Shown: positions 8,601 through 15,747, counted from the first letter of the stretch. The stretch: 22,374 bases of DNA from Candidatus Bipolaricaulota bacterium (GCA_014360945.1 JACIWM010000010.1:1-22374), one strand, 5' to 3'. Notes: a model not told the origin generated them from the sequence alone. Numbers and translations are program-made.

Positions 8601-8644
8601 GCCCATTTTGCCCAAAGGTGGGCATGGCCAATGGCAAAAGGGGC
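8601..8644 (-). promoter_or_regulatory. Hairpin in the leader of the large surface-protein gene
   Basis: Arms 8601-8612 and 8633-8644 pair at 11 of 12 positions around a 20-nt loop. The structure ends about 4 nt upstream of the Shine-Dalgarno of the gene starting at 8585. It could influence translation or mRNA stability. I see no known riboswitch motif. Confidence 0.35.
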
Positions 8645-8701
8645 ATTCGTGCATCACGGGGCAAAGGATAAGACGAAAGCCTGGTGGGATGGGAAGACTG
8701 T

Positions 8702-8746
8702 GGAGGTCACCTCGACCGCCTTTTGTCCGGGGCCGAGGTGACCTCC
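8702..8746. promoter_or_regulatory. Pair of GAGGTNACCTC palindromes, operator-like or cruciform
   Basis: GGAGGTCACCTCG (8702-8714) and CGAGGTGACCTCC (8734-8746) are perfect inverted copies. Each arm also contains its own 11-bp palindrome, GAGGTNACCTC. The palindrome centres (8708 and 8740) are 32 bp apart, about three helical turns. The site lies just after the rplM stop and upstream of the surface-protein gene. It could be a two-site operator, or a 13-bp-stem terminator for rplM. The lack of a following T-run argues against an intrinsic terminator. Confidence 0.45.
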
Positions 8747-8759
8747 GTCCCGTTGGGGC

Positions 8760-9239
8760 TCAGAGGGGGAGGGGGATGGGGTTTTGGGCCTGATGAGGGT
8801 GGTCAGGCCCGGGATAGACCTTGAGCTTCCTCAGCATGCGGCGGCCCAGCTCGTTTTTGGGAAGCATCCGGCGCACCGCAAGCTTCAGGGGAAGCTCGGG
8901 GTTCTTCGCCAAAAGCTCGCAAAACCTAAGCTCCTTGAGGTTTCCGATGTACCCGGAGTGCCGATAATACCGCTTCTCCTCCCATTTGTTCCCGGTGAGC
9001 TTGATCTTCGTGGCGTTCACCACGATCACGTAATCGCCCACGTCGAAGTGGGGGGTATAGGTGGGCTTGTGTTTTCCTTGCAGTATTTTGGCGATCTTCG
9101 AGGCCAGCCGGCCCAGGGGCTGATCTGTGGCATCCACCACATACCAGCGGCGCTCGAAAGTGATGCCCGCGTCCTCTTTTTTGGCCATGTACGTCCTTTG
9201 CTTCTTCAGCATGGGTTTTGGCAATGGAGATTTCGGCAT
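8760..9239 (-). CDS. rplM: 50S ribosomal protein L13
   Basis: The protein has L13 family hallmarks: RRWYVVDATDQPLGRLAS-KIAKILQGKHKPTYTPHFDVGDYVIVVNA, KLTGNKWEEKRYYRHSGYIG and the C-terminal MLPKNELGRRMLRKLKVYPG-x-DHPH. L13 is an early assembly protein of the large ribosomal subunit. I place the start at the ATG at 9239, because AAGGAGG ends 5 nt before it; an in-frame ATG at 9257 would put that Shine-Dalgarno inside the gene. A short basic extension (about 17 residues before MAKKEDAG) precedes the conserved domain; the ATG of MAKKEDAG is an alternative start. Its usual partner rpsI (S9) does not follow; the next gene is a surface protein. Confidence 0.93.
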   Translation of the reverse strand: MPKSPLPKPMLKKQRTYMAKKEDAGITFERRWYVVDATDQPLGRLASKIAKILQGKHKPTYTPHFDVGDYVIVVNATKIKLTGNKWEEKRYYRHSGYIGNLKELRFCELLAKNPELPLKLAVRRMLPKNELGRRMLRKLKVYPGPDHPHQAQNPIPLPL

Positions 9240-9258
9240 GCTCGCCTCCTTGGCCACA

Positions 9259-9286
9259 AGTATAGAAAAACTCGGACTTTCCTCAA
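9259..9286 (-). promoter_or_regulatory. Promoter of rplM, -35 overlapping the purA stop codon
   Basis: On the minus strand TTGAGG (9281-9286) and TATACT (9259-9264) are separated by 16 bp. The -35 box includes the TGA stop codon of purA (9283-9285). The -10 lies about 19 nt before the rplM ATG, which leaves room for its Shine-Dalgarno. This would let rplM be transcribed independently of the upstream purine/ileS genes. Confidence 0.6.
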
Positions 9287-10530
9287 CTCCAAAGATCCTC
9301 CCGCACGATGAGGTCCTCCGTGCGCGGCCCGGTGCCTATTAAGGCCACCGGAACGCCTACCGCCTCCTCCACAAACCGCACATAATCCCGGGCTTCCCGG
9401 GGAAGTTTCCCAAAATCCCGGACTCCCTGGATGTCTTTCTCCCATCCCGGAAGACTCTCGTAGACTGGTTCCGCCCGCATGAGTTCCCAAGAAGAGGCCG
9501 GGAATTGCTCAGTCCTTCTTTCCTCCAGCCGGTAGGCCACGGCCACGCGCAGCTCGGAAAAGCCGGAGAGGACATCGAGTTTTGTTAGGGCGAGGTGGGT
9601 GAAGCCGTTTATCTTTTGGGCGTAGCGCAGGGCCACAAGGTCCAGCCATCCGCATCTCCGGGGCCGACCGGTGGTTGCTCCATACTCTCGGCCGGCCTCG
9701 CGAAGTTTTTCTCCAAAGTGGGTATGGTCCTCCGTGGGCAAAGGACCGGCGCCCACTCGGGTGGTGTAGGCCTTGGCCACCCCCAAAACCGCGGAGAACT
9801 CCGGCCAAACCCCGGTTCCCCAGGGAATCCCATGCACGGTGGTTTTGGAGGACGTCACGTACGGATAAGTCCCAAAGTCCACGTCGAGAAGCGTTCCTTG
9901 CGCCCCCTCAAACACCACTTTCTTTCCCGAAGCTAAAGCGGAGGCAATTCGGCCTTGTGCGTCGCCCACGCTTTTTTCGAATTCCTCCCTGAAGAGGAGA
10001 AGTTCGGCCAGGACCTGCTCGGGGTCGAACCCACCCCAGGTTTTATGGTCGGCGAGGATTCTTTCTCGGAGGAGCTCCTCGTTTGTCAAGTCCAAAAAGC
10101 GCAGACCGCGGCGGGACGCACGGTCCTCATAAGCTGGGCCAATGCCCCGCCGGGTGGTCCCGATCCGGTCCGCGGCGCCCTCTCGCTCTTCCCGCACCTT
10201 GTGGAAGGGGAGGATCAGGTGGATTCGCTCGGAGATAAGGATCTTTGGGTCCGGTCGCCTCTGAGCTTTTAGAGCGGAGAGCTCCTCCCGCAGGGCCCAA
10301 AGGTCGAGGACCATCCCTTGGGCCAGAACCCCAAGGCAGTGGGGATATAGGGCTCCCACCGGCACCTGATGGAGTCTGATCTCGCCGTATTGGTCCACCA
10401 CGGTATGTCCGGCATTGGGACCGCCGTTAAAGCGCACGCAGAGGTCCGCGTCCTTGGCCAAAAAATGCACGATCTTTCCCTTGGCCTCGTCGCCCCACTG
10501 CGCACCGATCACCGCCACCGCCGGAGCCAC
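9283..10530 (-). CDS. purA: Adenylosuccinate synthetase
   Basis: This enzyme makes adenylosuccinate from IMP, aspartate and GTP, the first committed step to AMP. The 415-residue protein has the N-terminal WGDEAKGK loop (residues 12-19; the family form is usually GDEGKGK), the catalytic Asp14, FNGGPNAGHT with His42, an RIGTTRRGIGPAYEDR segment, and VFEGAQGTLLDVDFGTYPYVTSS. The GTG start at 10530 lies inside the end of ileS (22-nt overlap) with GGGGGAAGG just upstream, which suggests translational coupling. It is probably the last gene of an ancestral lpdA-purB-ileS-purA operon. The length is close to the family norm and no truncation is seen. Confidence 0.95.
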   Translation of the reverse strand: MAPAVAVIGAQWGDEAKGKIVHFLAKDADLCVRFNGGPNAGHTVVDQYGEIRLHQVPVGALYPHCLGVLAQGMVLDLWALREELSALKAQRRPDPKILISERIHLILPFHKVREEREGAADRIGTTRRGIGPAYEDRASRRGLRFLDLTNEELLRERILADHKTWGGFDPEQVLAELLLFREEFEKSVGDAQGRIASALASGKKVVFEGAQGTLLDVDFGTYPYVTSSKTTVHGIPWGTGVWPEFSAVLGVAKAYTTRVGAGPLPTEDHTHFGEKLREAGREYGATTGRPRRCGWLDLVALRYAQKINGFTHLALTKLDVLSGFSELRVAVAYRLEERRTEQFPASSWELMRAEPVYESLPGWEKDIQGVRDFGKLPREARDYVRFVEEAVGVPVALIGTGPRTEDLIVREDLWS

Positions 10531-13500
10531 ACCTTCCCCCTCTTTCCGTGCACCTCAAGCTCGGCCATGTGCTCCGCCTCAGAGAGAGGCCCCTCCACGA
10601 GCTCCCTGGCCAGCACTTCCTCCCGGATCTTCTCCGGAAAACGCCGGAAGATCTCGGCGATCTCGCCCTCGTAGCCCACGCTTATCCGGTCTGTGACCTC
10701 AAACCCCGCTTCTTTGCGGAGAAGTTGCAGCCGATGCACAAGCTCTCGCAAGTCGCCAAGGGCCTGCAGCTCCTCGTCCAGCCGCACATCCAGGGCCACA
10801 GCCCCCGCGGGATCCTCCTCGATCACGAAACCTTCCTTTGCTTCCCAGTTTATCTGCACTTCGTCCACTGCGATTTCCACCGCTTCGTCTCCGAGATCGA
10901 GGGAGGCGCGGCCGTGGGCGAGGAGCTCTCGGACCCATTCCGGCGGCATCTCCCGGATCTTCTTTCCGGCGATTTGGGCCTTAGGGCCCAAGCGGGGGCC
11001 GAGCTTTCGGAAATCCGGGACGGCCCGCGGCACCTGGGCCACGGAAAGATCCGGAACCAAATGAAGCTCGAACACGTTGAGCTCCTCTTTGGCTAAAGCC
11101 CAAAGATCCTCGGGGATCTCCTCGTCGCCGGGCTTTTTCGCAACGTAAAGGGCCCGGAGGGGCTGCCGGACCTTGATCTTCGCCCGGTTCCGCGCGGCCA
11201 GCGCCACCTCCACCACCGCCCTAACCCGCGCCATCTCCTCCTCGAGCTTTTCGTCGCGGAAAAGGGGCTCAGGCCAGGCCGCAAGGTGCACGGACTCCGA
11301 ATCGTCCGGGGTACGCAGATTCTGCCAAATGGCCTCCGCCAAAAACGGAACAAACGGGGCCAAAAGGAGGCTCAGAGTTTTGAGGGCGGTGTAGAGGGTG
11401 TGGTAGGCGCAGAGTTTGTCGTGGCCCAACCCCGGCCCCCAGAAGCGCGGCCGGGAGGTGCGGATGTACCAGTTGGAGAGGTCGTCCACAAAATCCTCCA
11501 ACTCCCGCGTGGCTCGCACTACGTCGTAAGCGTCAAGGCTTTGGGTGACCCGCTCCACGGCCAAAAAGAGGCGGGAGCCAAGCCACCGATCCAGGGCCGG
11601 CCGCTCCGGCCACGGAACCATACCCTCCCGCGGATCGAACCCATCGATCGTGGCGTAAAGGGCGAAGAAATCGTGACAGTTTCGCACCGTCTCCAGAAAG
11701 CCGAACCGCGCGGCCTTCACTCCCTCCAGGGAGAGCCGGCGCTCCGTCCACGGCGCGGACTCCGAAAGAAGGTACCACCGGATGGCATCAGCTCCGTGCT
11801 CATTGGCCACGGGAAGGGGCTCAATCACGTTCCCCCGGGATTTGCTCATCTTCTGTCCCTGGGCATCAAGGCCCAGGCCGGTCACAAGGACCCGCCGATA
11901 GGGGGTGGAACCATGGACCAAAACCCCGGTCACGAGGAGCGTGTAGAACCAGCCTCGAGTTTGGTCCAGTCCTTCGCAGATGAAGTCCGCCGGATAAGAG
12001 GCTTGAAACTCCGCTTCGTTCTCAAAGGGGAAATGCCACTGGGCGGTGTGCATGGAGCCGGAGTCGAACCAGGTGTCGAGGACGTAAGGTTCCCGGCGCA
12101 TCCTTCCGCCGCAGGGGCAACGAAGTTCCACCCGATCCACGAAGGGCCGGTGCAGTTCCACGTGGCGCGCCAGCTCCGGATCGACGGCCTTCTCCACGAG
12201 TTCGGCCCGAGAGCCGATGACCTCCTCGTGGCCGCAGTCCGGACAGGTCCAAACCGGAAGGGGTGTGCCCCAGTAGCGCTCCCGGGAGAGGGCCCAGTCC
12301 CGCATGGACTGGAGAAAATCCAAAAAACGGCCGCTTCCCACATGCTCCGGGTGCCATATGATTTTTTCGTTCTCCGCGATGATCTCCTCCTTAGCCTTGG
12401 TGGTGGCGATGAACCAGGAGTCCAGGGCGTAGTAGAGGAGGGGGGTATCGCAGCGCCAGCAGAATGGGTATTCGTGCTCGTAAGTTTCGGCCCGAAAGAG
12501 CCGCCCTTTGGCCCGGAGGTCCTCGATGATTTTTGCGTCCGCGTCCTTCACGAAAAGGCCGGCCCCAAGGGAAAATTCCGCGGTGAACCTTCCTGTGCGG
12601 TCCACGGGCTGGAGGAAAGGCAGGTTTTCCCGGCGGCCCAGCTCGTAGTCCTCCTCACCGAAGGCCGGGGCGATGTGGACAATACCTGTGCCCTCTTCCA
12701 TGGACACGAATTCCCCGGCCACCACCCGGTAGGCTCCATCGCCGGCCAAGGGATAGAGAGGAAGATAACGCTGGCCGACAAGTTCCCGTCCGGGAAATTC
12801 TCGGAGGATTTGGGCCTCCTCTCCCAGGACGGCTTGGAGCCTAGGCTTGGCGAGGATCAAGCGTTCCCCCCGGAAGAGGACCTCCACGTAGGGCGCGTCC
12901 GCATCCACGGCCAGGGCGACGTTGGCGGGAAGGGTCCAGGGCGTGGTGGTCCATACCAAGATGGAAACGGTCGGATCGTCGAAAAGGGGCATGCGCACGA
13001 ACACCGAGGGGTCAGCGACCCGGCGATACCCCTGGGCCACCTCGTGGGAAGAAAGGGGCGTCCCGCACCGCGGGCAATAGGGCAGGATTTTATAGCCCTT
13101 GTACAGGAACCCTTTTTTGTGGAGCTCCTTTAGCTCCCACCACAGGGTCTCGATGTAGTCGTCGGTGTAGGTGACGTATGGGTGAGCGAGGTCGATCCAA
13201 AAACCCATGCGCACCATCATCTTTTCCCATTCGCGTATGTAGTGATCCACGGAAGCCCGGCAGGCCCGCACGAATTTTTCTACCCCAAGGCGTTCGATCT
13301 CCGTTTTGCTTGAGATCCCTAGCTCCTTTTCCACCTCCAATTCCACTGGAAGGCCATGGCAGTCCCAGCCGGCCTTGCGGGGAACATAGTAGCCGCGCAT
13401 GGTCTTGTATCGCGGGAAAAGGTCCTTATAGACGCGGGCGAGGAGATGGGCAAAGTGGGGGCGGCCATTGGCCGTGGGCGGCCCTTCATAAAACACAAAC

Positions 13501-13616
13501 CGCGGCCGGCTCGCCCGCTCCTCCACCGACCGCTCAAACACCCTCCTTTCTTCCCAAAACTTCAGAACCGCTTCCTCTCGAGCCTTCGGATCCGCCTCAA
13601 CCTTTTTGAACGCCAA
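10509..13616 (-). CDS. ileS: Isoleucyl-tRNA synthetase, type 2 (Thermus-like)
   Basis: This cytosolic class I synthetase of 1035 residues charges tRNA-Ile. Residues 46-57 hold the first signature as PPTANGRPHFAH, so the HIGH motif is H54-F-A-H57 with Ala where Gly is normal. The CP1 editing domain is marked by WTTTPWTLPAN and GIVHIAPAFGEEDYELG. KMSKS is at 589-593 (GQKMSKSRGNVIEP). Several CxxC pairs (CPRCGT, CRWCDT, TCPDCG, CPCGG) are consistent with zinc sites. The layout matches type 2 IleRS, a class that contains mupirocin-insensitive enzymes. The start is TTG at 13616, supported by GGAGGAGG 4-5 nt upstream. Its first 77 codons and leader are duplicated at 16904-17287. The gene itself appears intact, and its 3' end overlaps purA. 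Confidence 0.95.
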   Translation of the reverse strand: MAFKKVEADPKAREEAVLKFWEERRVFERSVEERASRPRFVFYEGPPTANGRPHFAHLLARVYKDLFPRYKTMRGYYVPRKAGWDCHGLPVELEVEKELGISSKTEIERLGVEKFVRACRASVDHYIREWEKMMVRMGFWIDLAHPYVTYTDDYIETLWWELKELHKKGFLYKGYKILPYCPRCGTPLSSHEVAQGYRRVADPSVFVRMPLFDDPTVSILVWTTTPWTLPANVALAVDADAPYVEVLFRGERLILAKPRLQAVLGEEAQILREFPGRELVGQRYLPLYPLAGDGAYRVVAGEFVSMEEGTGIVHIAPAFGEEDYELGRRENLPFLQPVDRTGRFTAEFSLGAGLFVKDADAKIIEDLRAKGRLFRAETYEHEYPFCWRCDTPLLYYALDSWFIATTKAKEEIIAENEKIIWHPEHVGSGRFLDFLQSMRDWALSRERYWGTPLPVWTCPDCGHEEVIGSRAELVEKAVDPELARHVELHRPFVDRVELRCPCGGRMRREPYVLDTWFDSGSMHTAQWHFPFENEAEFQASYPADFICEGLDQTRGWFYTLLVTGVLVHGSTPYRRVLVTGLGLDAQGQKMSKSRGNVIEPLPVANEHGADAIRWYLLSESAPWTERRLSLEGVKAARFGFLETVRNCHDFFALYATIDGFDPREGMVPWPERPALDRWLGSRLFLAVERVTQSLDAYDVVRATRELEDFVDDLSNWYIRTSRPRFWGPGLGHDKLCAYHTLYTALKTLSLLLAPFVPFLAEAIWQNLRTPDDSESVHLAAWPEPLFRDEKLEEEMARVRAVVEVALAARNRAKIKVRQPLRALYVAKKPGDEEIPEDLWALAKEELNVFELHLVPDLSVAQVPRAVPDFRKLGPRLGPKAQIAGKKIREMPPEWVRELLAHGRASLDLGDEAVEIAVDEVQINWEAKEGFVIEEDPAGAVALDVRLDEELQALGDLRELVHRLQLLRKEAGFEVTDRISVGYEGEIAEIFRRFPEKIREEVLARELVEGPLSEAEHMAELEVHGKRGKVWLRRWR

Positions 13617-13689
13617 TTTCCTCCTCCTTCACAGAAAAAAACGGCTTTTTCCGGGGACCATCCGCAGAAGACGCAAAGGAAGGTTCAGC

Positions 13690-13709
13690 CCTGCCCCGTG
13701 CGGGGCAGG
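13690..13709 (-). promoter_or_regulatory. Hairpin in the ileS leader
   Basis: CCTGCCCC and GGGGCAGG form a perfect 8-bp stem with a 4-nt loop. The same stem is kept at 17205-17224 with only a loop change, although the sequence between the hairpin and ileS has diverged. No T-run follows in the minus direction. It may be an mRNA structure acting on ileS, or the remains of a purB transcript end. I see no T-box sequence. Confidence 0.45.
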
Positions 13710-13751
13710 ATGATCAAGCGGATCCGGAAAAGTCTAGCCATCATGGGAAGG

Positions 13752-13757
13752 ATTATA
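13752..13757 (-). promoter_or_regulatory. Candidate -10 box of ileS (TATAAT)
   Basis: A consensus TATAAT is read on the minus strand about 136 nt upstream of the ileS TTG. In the ancestral arrangement the same six bases encode Tyr-Asn of the purB C-terminus (copy at 17267-17272). The -35 region is weak, so chance is possible. If real, it explains how ileS stays expressed after the insertion cut it off from purB. Confidence 0.35.
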
Positions 13758-13889
13758 GCCGGAGGGAAAAACCCAGGCGAACGAAGCCCTCGGTGTGCCA
13801 CGGTACCAGGCAGAAGGTTTGGTAAGGAAGTTGAAAAGGCCGGTGCTTGCCTAAGGAGTTCTGCCAGAATGGAAAGGGGTTTGCATCTA

Positions 13890-13996
13890 CGGCCTCAAGG
13901 AAGGGCGGATGCGTTGGGGCTGCACTGCTTGACGGTGAGCCCCATCGCCAAGAGACTGGCAAAGGCCAAAAACACGAAGATTAAAGACTTGACCCC
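13890..13996 (+). pseudogene. Remnant of the 3' end of a REP-associated tyrosine transposase element
   Basis: The stretch aligns with the end of the intact transposase at about 16787-16894: the codons for the C-terminal helix-turn-helix (GLKE, then the ALGLHYSTVS equivalent, here shifted and carrying a stop) followed by TAAAGACTTGACCCC (13982-13996), the same element end found at 16880-16894. Base changes and small indels break the frame. It shows that a second, older copy of this element once lay next to the ileS leader. The bases between 13771 and 13889 have no recognisable content. Confidence 0.7.
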
Positions 13997-14072
13997 TAAA
14001 TTCCAAGGGGAAAAGGTCCTGGAACCGCTCCAGATACTCCACACAACGCTCTGCCAACTCCTTCTGCTCCAT
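13997..14072 (-). pseudogene. Truncated 5' end of an unknown gene, cut by the transposase remnant
   Basis: From the ATG at 14072, with GAGGGG and AGAAGG just upstream, about 25 codons (MEQKELAERCVEYLERF and onward) run until the transposon end at 13996. The frame then continues antisense into the transposase remnant and stops near 13887. The peptide is helical and charged, and I do not recognise the family. It looks like the start of a real gene whose remainder was lost at the element junction. Confidence 0.4.
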
Positions 14073-14147
14073 CCTTCTCACCCCTCTTACCCTACCACAC
14101 CCCGCCCGTTGTGGGTAAAGCCCTGGACATGACTTGATAAGAGAGGG

Positions 14148-14199
14148 GTGACACTATAACTTAACAACTACACGGAAGGTGGTTTATAGTGTTAGTCAC
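14148..14199. repeat. Imperfect inverted repeat at the start of the accessory block
   Basis: GTGACACTATAA (14148-14159) is mirrored by TTATAGTGTTAGTCAC (14184-14199), with three or four extra bases in the right arm and a 24-nt loop. It overlaps the start of the interrupted secreted-protein gene and lies upstream of the truncated gene on the other strand. It may be a divergent regulatory site or an old element end. Confidence 0.4.
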
Positions 14200-14722
14200 G
14201 AGAAGCCGGTGTCTCGCGGTTGGAGTCATGGGGGCAGCTGTGCTGATCTTAGGCGCTCTTGGGTTGGCAAGTACCTTATCACCGGAGATCGACGACTGGT
14301 CTGGAGCTTCGGAGCTTCAGACCCAAGTAGAGGTTCCTCAGACCCAACTGGAGAGCAGCGAGATTCGCAATGTGAACGTAACCACCACCTATCCCTATCC
14401 GGTCACAATCTACGACGTGGGACCTGATCCGTCCATCGTCAGAGGTAGCGGGACTTGGTTCAAGGTCATCTACTTCTACGACGTCGGGAAAGACCCACAA
14501 CGGCAATAGGATGGTTCCTTCTACTGGGTCGAGGTCAGAGTCTTTGATCTGACGGGGCGGCAAGTCGCCGCTGTCACAGGCCAGAATTGTATACAGGTCT
14601 GGTGGTCAGTCGGTACTTTGCGGAATAGAGCGCACATCTACCGGGCTACGGTGAAGGATACCTGGCTGGGGAACTTGCTTACCTTCGAGCCATTCCAGGG
14701 GTTCGTCTACATCGAGCGGTAG
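14189..14722 (+). pseudogene. Secreted protein gene interrupted by an in-frame TAG
   Basis: From the GTG at 14189 the frame encodes a signal peptide (a VGVMGAAVLILGALGLAS core) and about 80 further residues, then reaches TAG at 14507-14509. Reading on in the same frame gives another 70 codons without a stop (DGSFYWVEVRVFDLTGRQVA and onward) to TAG at 14720. The aromatic/beta-strand character is continuous across the stop, so this looks like one gene of 177 codons split by a nonsense change. No known domain is recognised; the style matches the PKD/Ig-like exported proteins of this genome. TAG is used as a normal stop by the Lon-like and purB genes here, so read-through is not expected. No clear Shine-Dalgarno is seen. 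Confidence 0.6.
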
Positions 14723-14853
14723 GAGGGCGCGTAGCGCGCGACATGGCCGGCATCAGATGGATCGCGGATCCTGAGACTGGATGCTGGCCCTTGGCTATGT
14801 GGGATGAGTAGCGTGTTTGATAACGTGACGTATCCTTCGTAGGGGTGATCGAG

Positions 14854-15285
14854 ATGACGAGCCGGAGCATCGGCAGGATCGTAGGTGGGGTACTGATCAC
14901 GGGCGGTCTGCTGGTGGGCCTGCTGGGATGCACCCGACTGCAGGAGCTTCTCATCGGTCCTGGGGAACGGGGTCCGGTGGTGACCCTCGAGGCGGTCCCA
15001 ATCTCGGTGTCAGCGGGAGAGCCGGTCACGTTCTACGTCTCCGCGCGCGTGCGGGAGGGCCGGCGGAAGATCGAGATCTTCTTCCTCACCTTCGGCGATG
15101 GAGAGGAGTACAAGTCGGAACGAATGGCCGTCCAGTCCATCGACCGCTGGAAGATCGTGCATGTCTACACGCTTCCTGACGGGGTGAACATGATGACCTT
15201 CGAGGCCCAACTCCATGTCTACGATGACGCCCACAACAGGGGCCACGACTCGGTGTGGATCACGGTGGGGCGAGGGCACCCATAG
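14854..15285 (+). CDS. Lipoprotein with a single PKD/Ig-like domain, unknown function
   Basis: The ATG at 14854 is preferred over the GTG at 14845 because AGGGGTGA sits 6-8 nt upstream; this gives 143 residues. A signal sequence ends in a lipobox (GLLVGLLGC, Cys near residue 27 from this start), so the protein should be lipid-anchored outside the cytoplasmic membrane. The rest resembles a PKD-type beta sandwich: VPISVSAGEPVTFYVSA, FLTFGDGEEYKSE, HVYTLPDGVNMMTFEAQLHVYDD and a final VWITVG strand. It is intact but lies in a block of broken genes between mobile elements, so it may be transferred cargo. There is no catalytic motif. It may bind a surface polymer or protein, but nothing in the sequence says which. 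Confidence 0.65.
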   Translation: MTSRSIGRIVGGVLITGGLLVGLLGCTRLQELLIGPGERGPVVTLEAVPISVSAGEPVTFYVSARVREGRRKIEIFFLTFGDGEEYKSERMAVQSIDRWKIVHVYTLPDGVNMMTFEAQLHVYDDAHNRGHDSVWITVGRGHP

Positions 15286-15335
15286 CTGAGGCCCTACGTG
15301 TCCGGTCGGATGTCGGGCGAGCCCGCCCGGACCGC

Positions 15336-15490
15336 TTACCGCTTGCCGGAGGCTGGCTGAGAGAGGGTGCTACATCCGGACGCATGGTACGCGCGCACGC
15401 GGTACCAGTAGTTCAGCCCGGCTGTAGCGGAGGTATCCTCGAGGTTCGGTGTCTCCACTTGACCCACCAGAGTTAGTGCAGGGGTTAGCA
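15336..15490 (-). pseudogene. Fragment of a fibronectin type III-like domain
   Basis: On the minus strand an open stretch ending at TAA (15336-15338) encodes the last strands of a fibronectin type III domain: VETPNLEDTSATAGLNYWYR followed by VRAYHASGCS. The DTSATAGLNYWYRVRA signature is characteristic of that family. No start codon or upstream part of such a gene is present; 5' of it the sequence changes to GGGTTA-like repeats. It is the 3' end of a lost surface-protein gene. The rest of 15286-15747 holds only this fragment, the repeat and the candidate IS110 left end. Confidence 0.55.
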
Positions 15491-15512
15491 GTATAGGGTT
15501 TAGGGTTAGGGG
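15482..15512. repeat. Short degenerate GGGTTA tract
   Basis: GGGTTAGCAGTATAGGGTTT is followed by AGGGTTAGGGG, giving four imperfect GGGTTA-type units on the plus strand. The spaced G-runs could form a G-quadruplex. It lies at the break between the fibronectin fragment and the IS110-like sequence. It is short and may be fortuitous. Confidence 0.4.
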
Positions 15513-15515
15513 TCT

Positions 15516-15747
15516 ACCAAAGGATTTGTGACGAGAGCTTTCGGTGGCAGGATAGGGTTGTGGCGAGGGTGTGGCTCTTGGGGTCGGCGGCCCGAATTCG
15601 GAGCTGCTCGATCTGAAATGCCGCCCCCGCCACTTGTTTCATACAGGGATGTTCACCGGGATGATGCCGGCCAAAAGAGGTTGTGGCTCTGCTCGGTAGA
15701 CGAGATGGCCTGGATGAGCTTTTCCCATCTATTAAGGAGGTGTACCG
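15516..15747 (+). ncRNA. Candidate IS110 left-end region (possible bridge RNA locus)
   Basis: These 232 bp precede an IS110-type transposase remnant and have no ORF that I accept. In IS110-group elements the non-coding left end upstream of the transposase encodes the bridge RNA. Visible structure: GGCGGC (15586-15591) can pair with GCCGCC (15620-15625) around a loop holding the palindrome CCGAATTCGG (15592-15601), and GTGGCGAGGG (about 15560) can pair in part with CCCCCGCCAC (15624-15633). The assignment is an inference from position and needs comparison with a complete copy of the element. Confidence 0.25.

Larger units (their letters stand above)
13387..13770. repeat. Long direct repeat, copy A: ileS 5' end, leader and purB tail
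   Basis: This block matches 16904-17287 in the same orientation over about 385 bp. In minus-strand order it contains the last purB codons (non-coding here), a -10-like TATAAT, a leader with a hairpin, the ileS Shine-Dalgarno and TTG start, and 77 ileS codons. Copy A belongs to the intact ileS. The copies have diverged: nine amino-acid differences fall in the first 36 ileS codons, and much of the leader differs. The block is far longer than a transposon target duplication and flanks the accessory insertion. Confidence 0.85.

Noticed and set aside
9240..9257. Upstream in-frame ATG of rplM at 9257
   Set aside because: The strong AAGGAGG lies between it and the ATG at 9239, so the downstream start is favoured.
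11286..13133. A 615-codon open frame on the plus strand, antisense to ileS
   Set aside because: It lies wholly inside a clear isoleucyl-tRNA synthetase gene; the translation has no recognisable domain and reflects GC-rich codon use on the other strand.
13617..13760. T-box riboswitch in the ileS leader
   Set aside because: The leader is only about 140 nt, the T-box consensus is absent, and no terminator/antiterminator pair with a T-run is seen.
14507..14509. Recoding of TAG as a sense codon
   Set aside because: TAG ends the Lon-like, purB and 5668-6309 genes in the same window, and the gene sits among other pseudogenes, so nonsense mutation is simpler.
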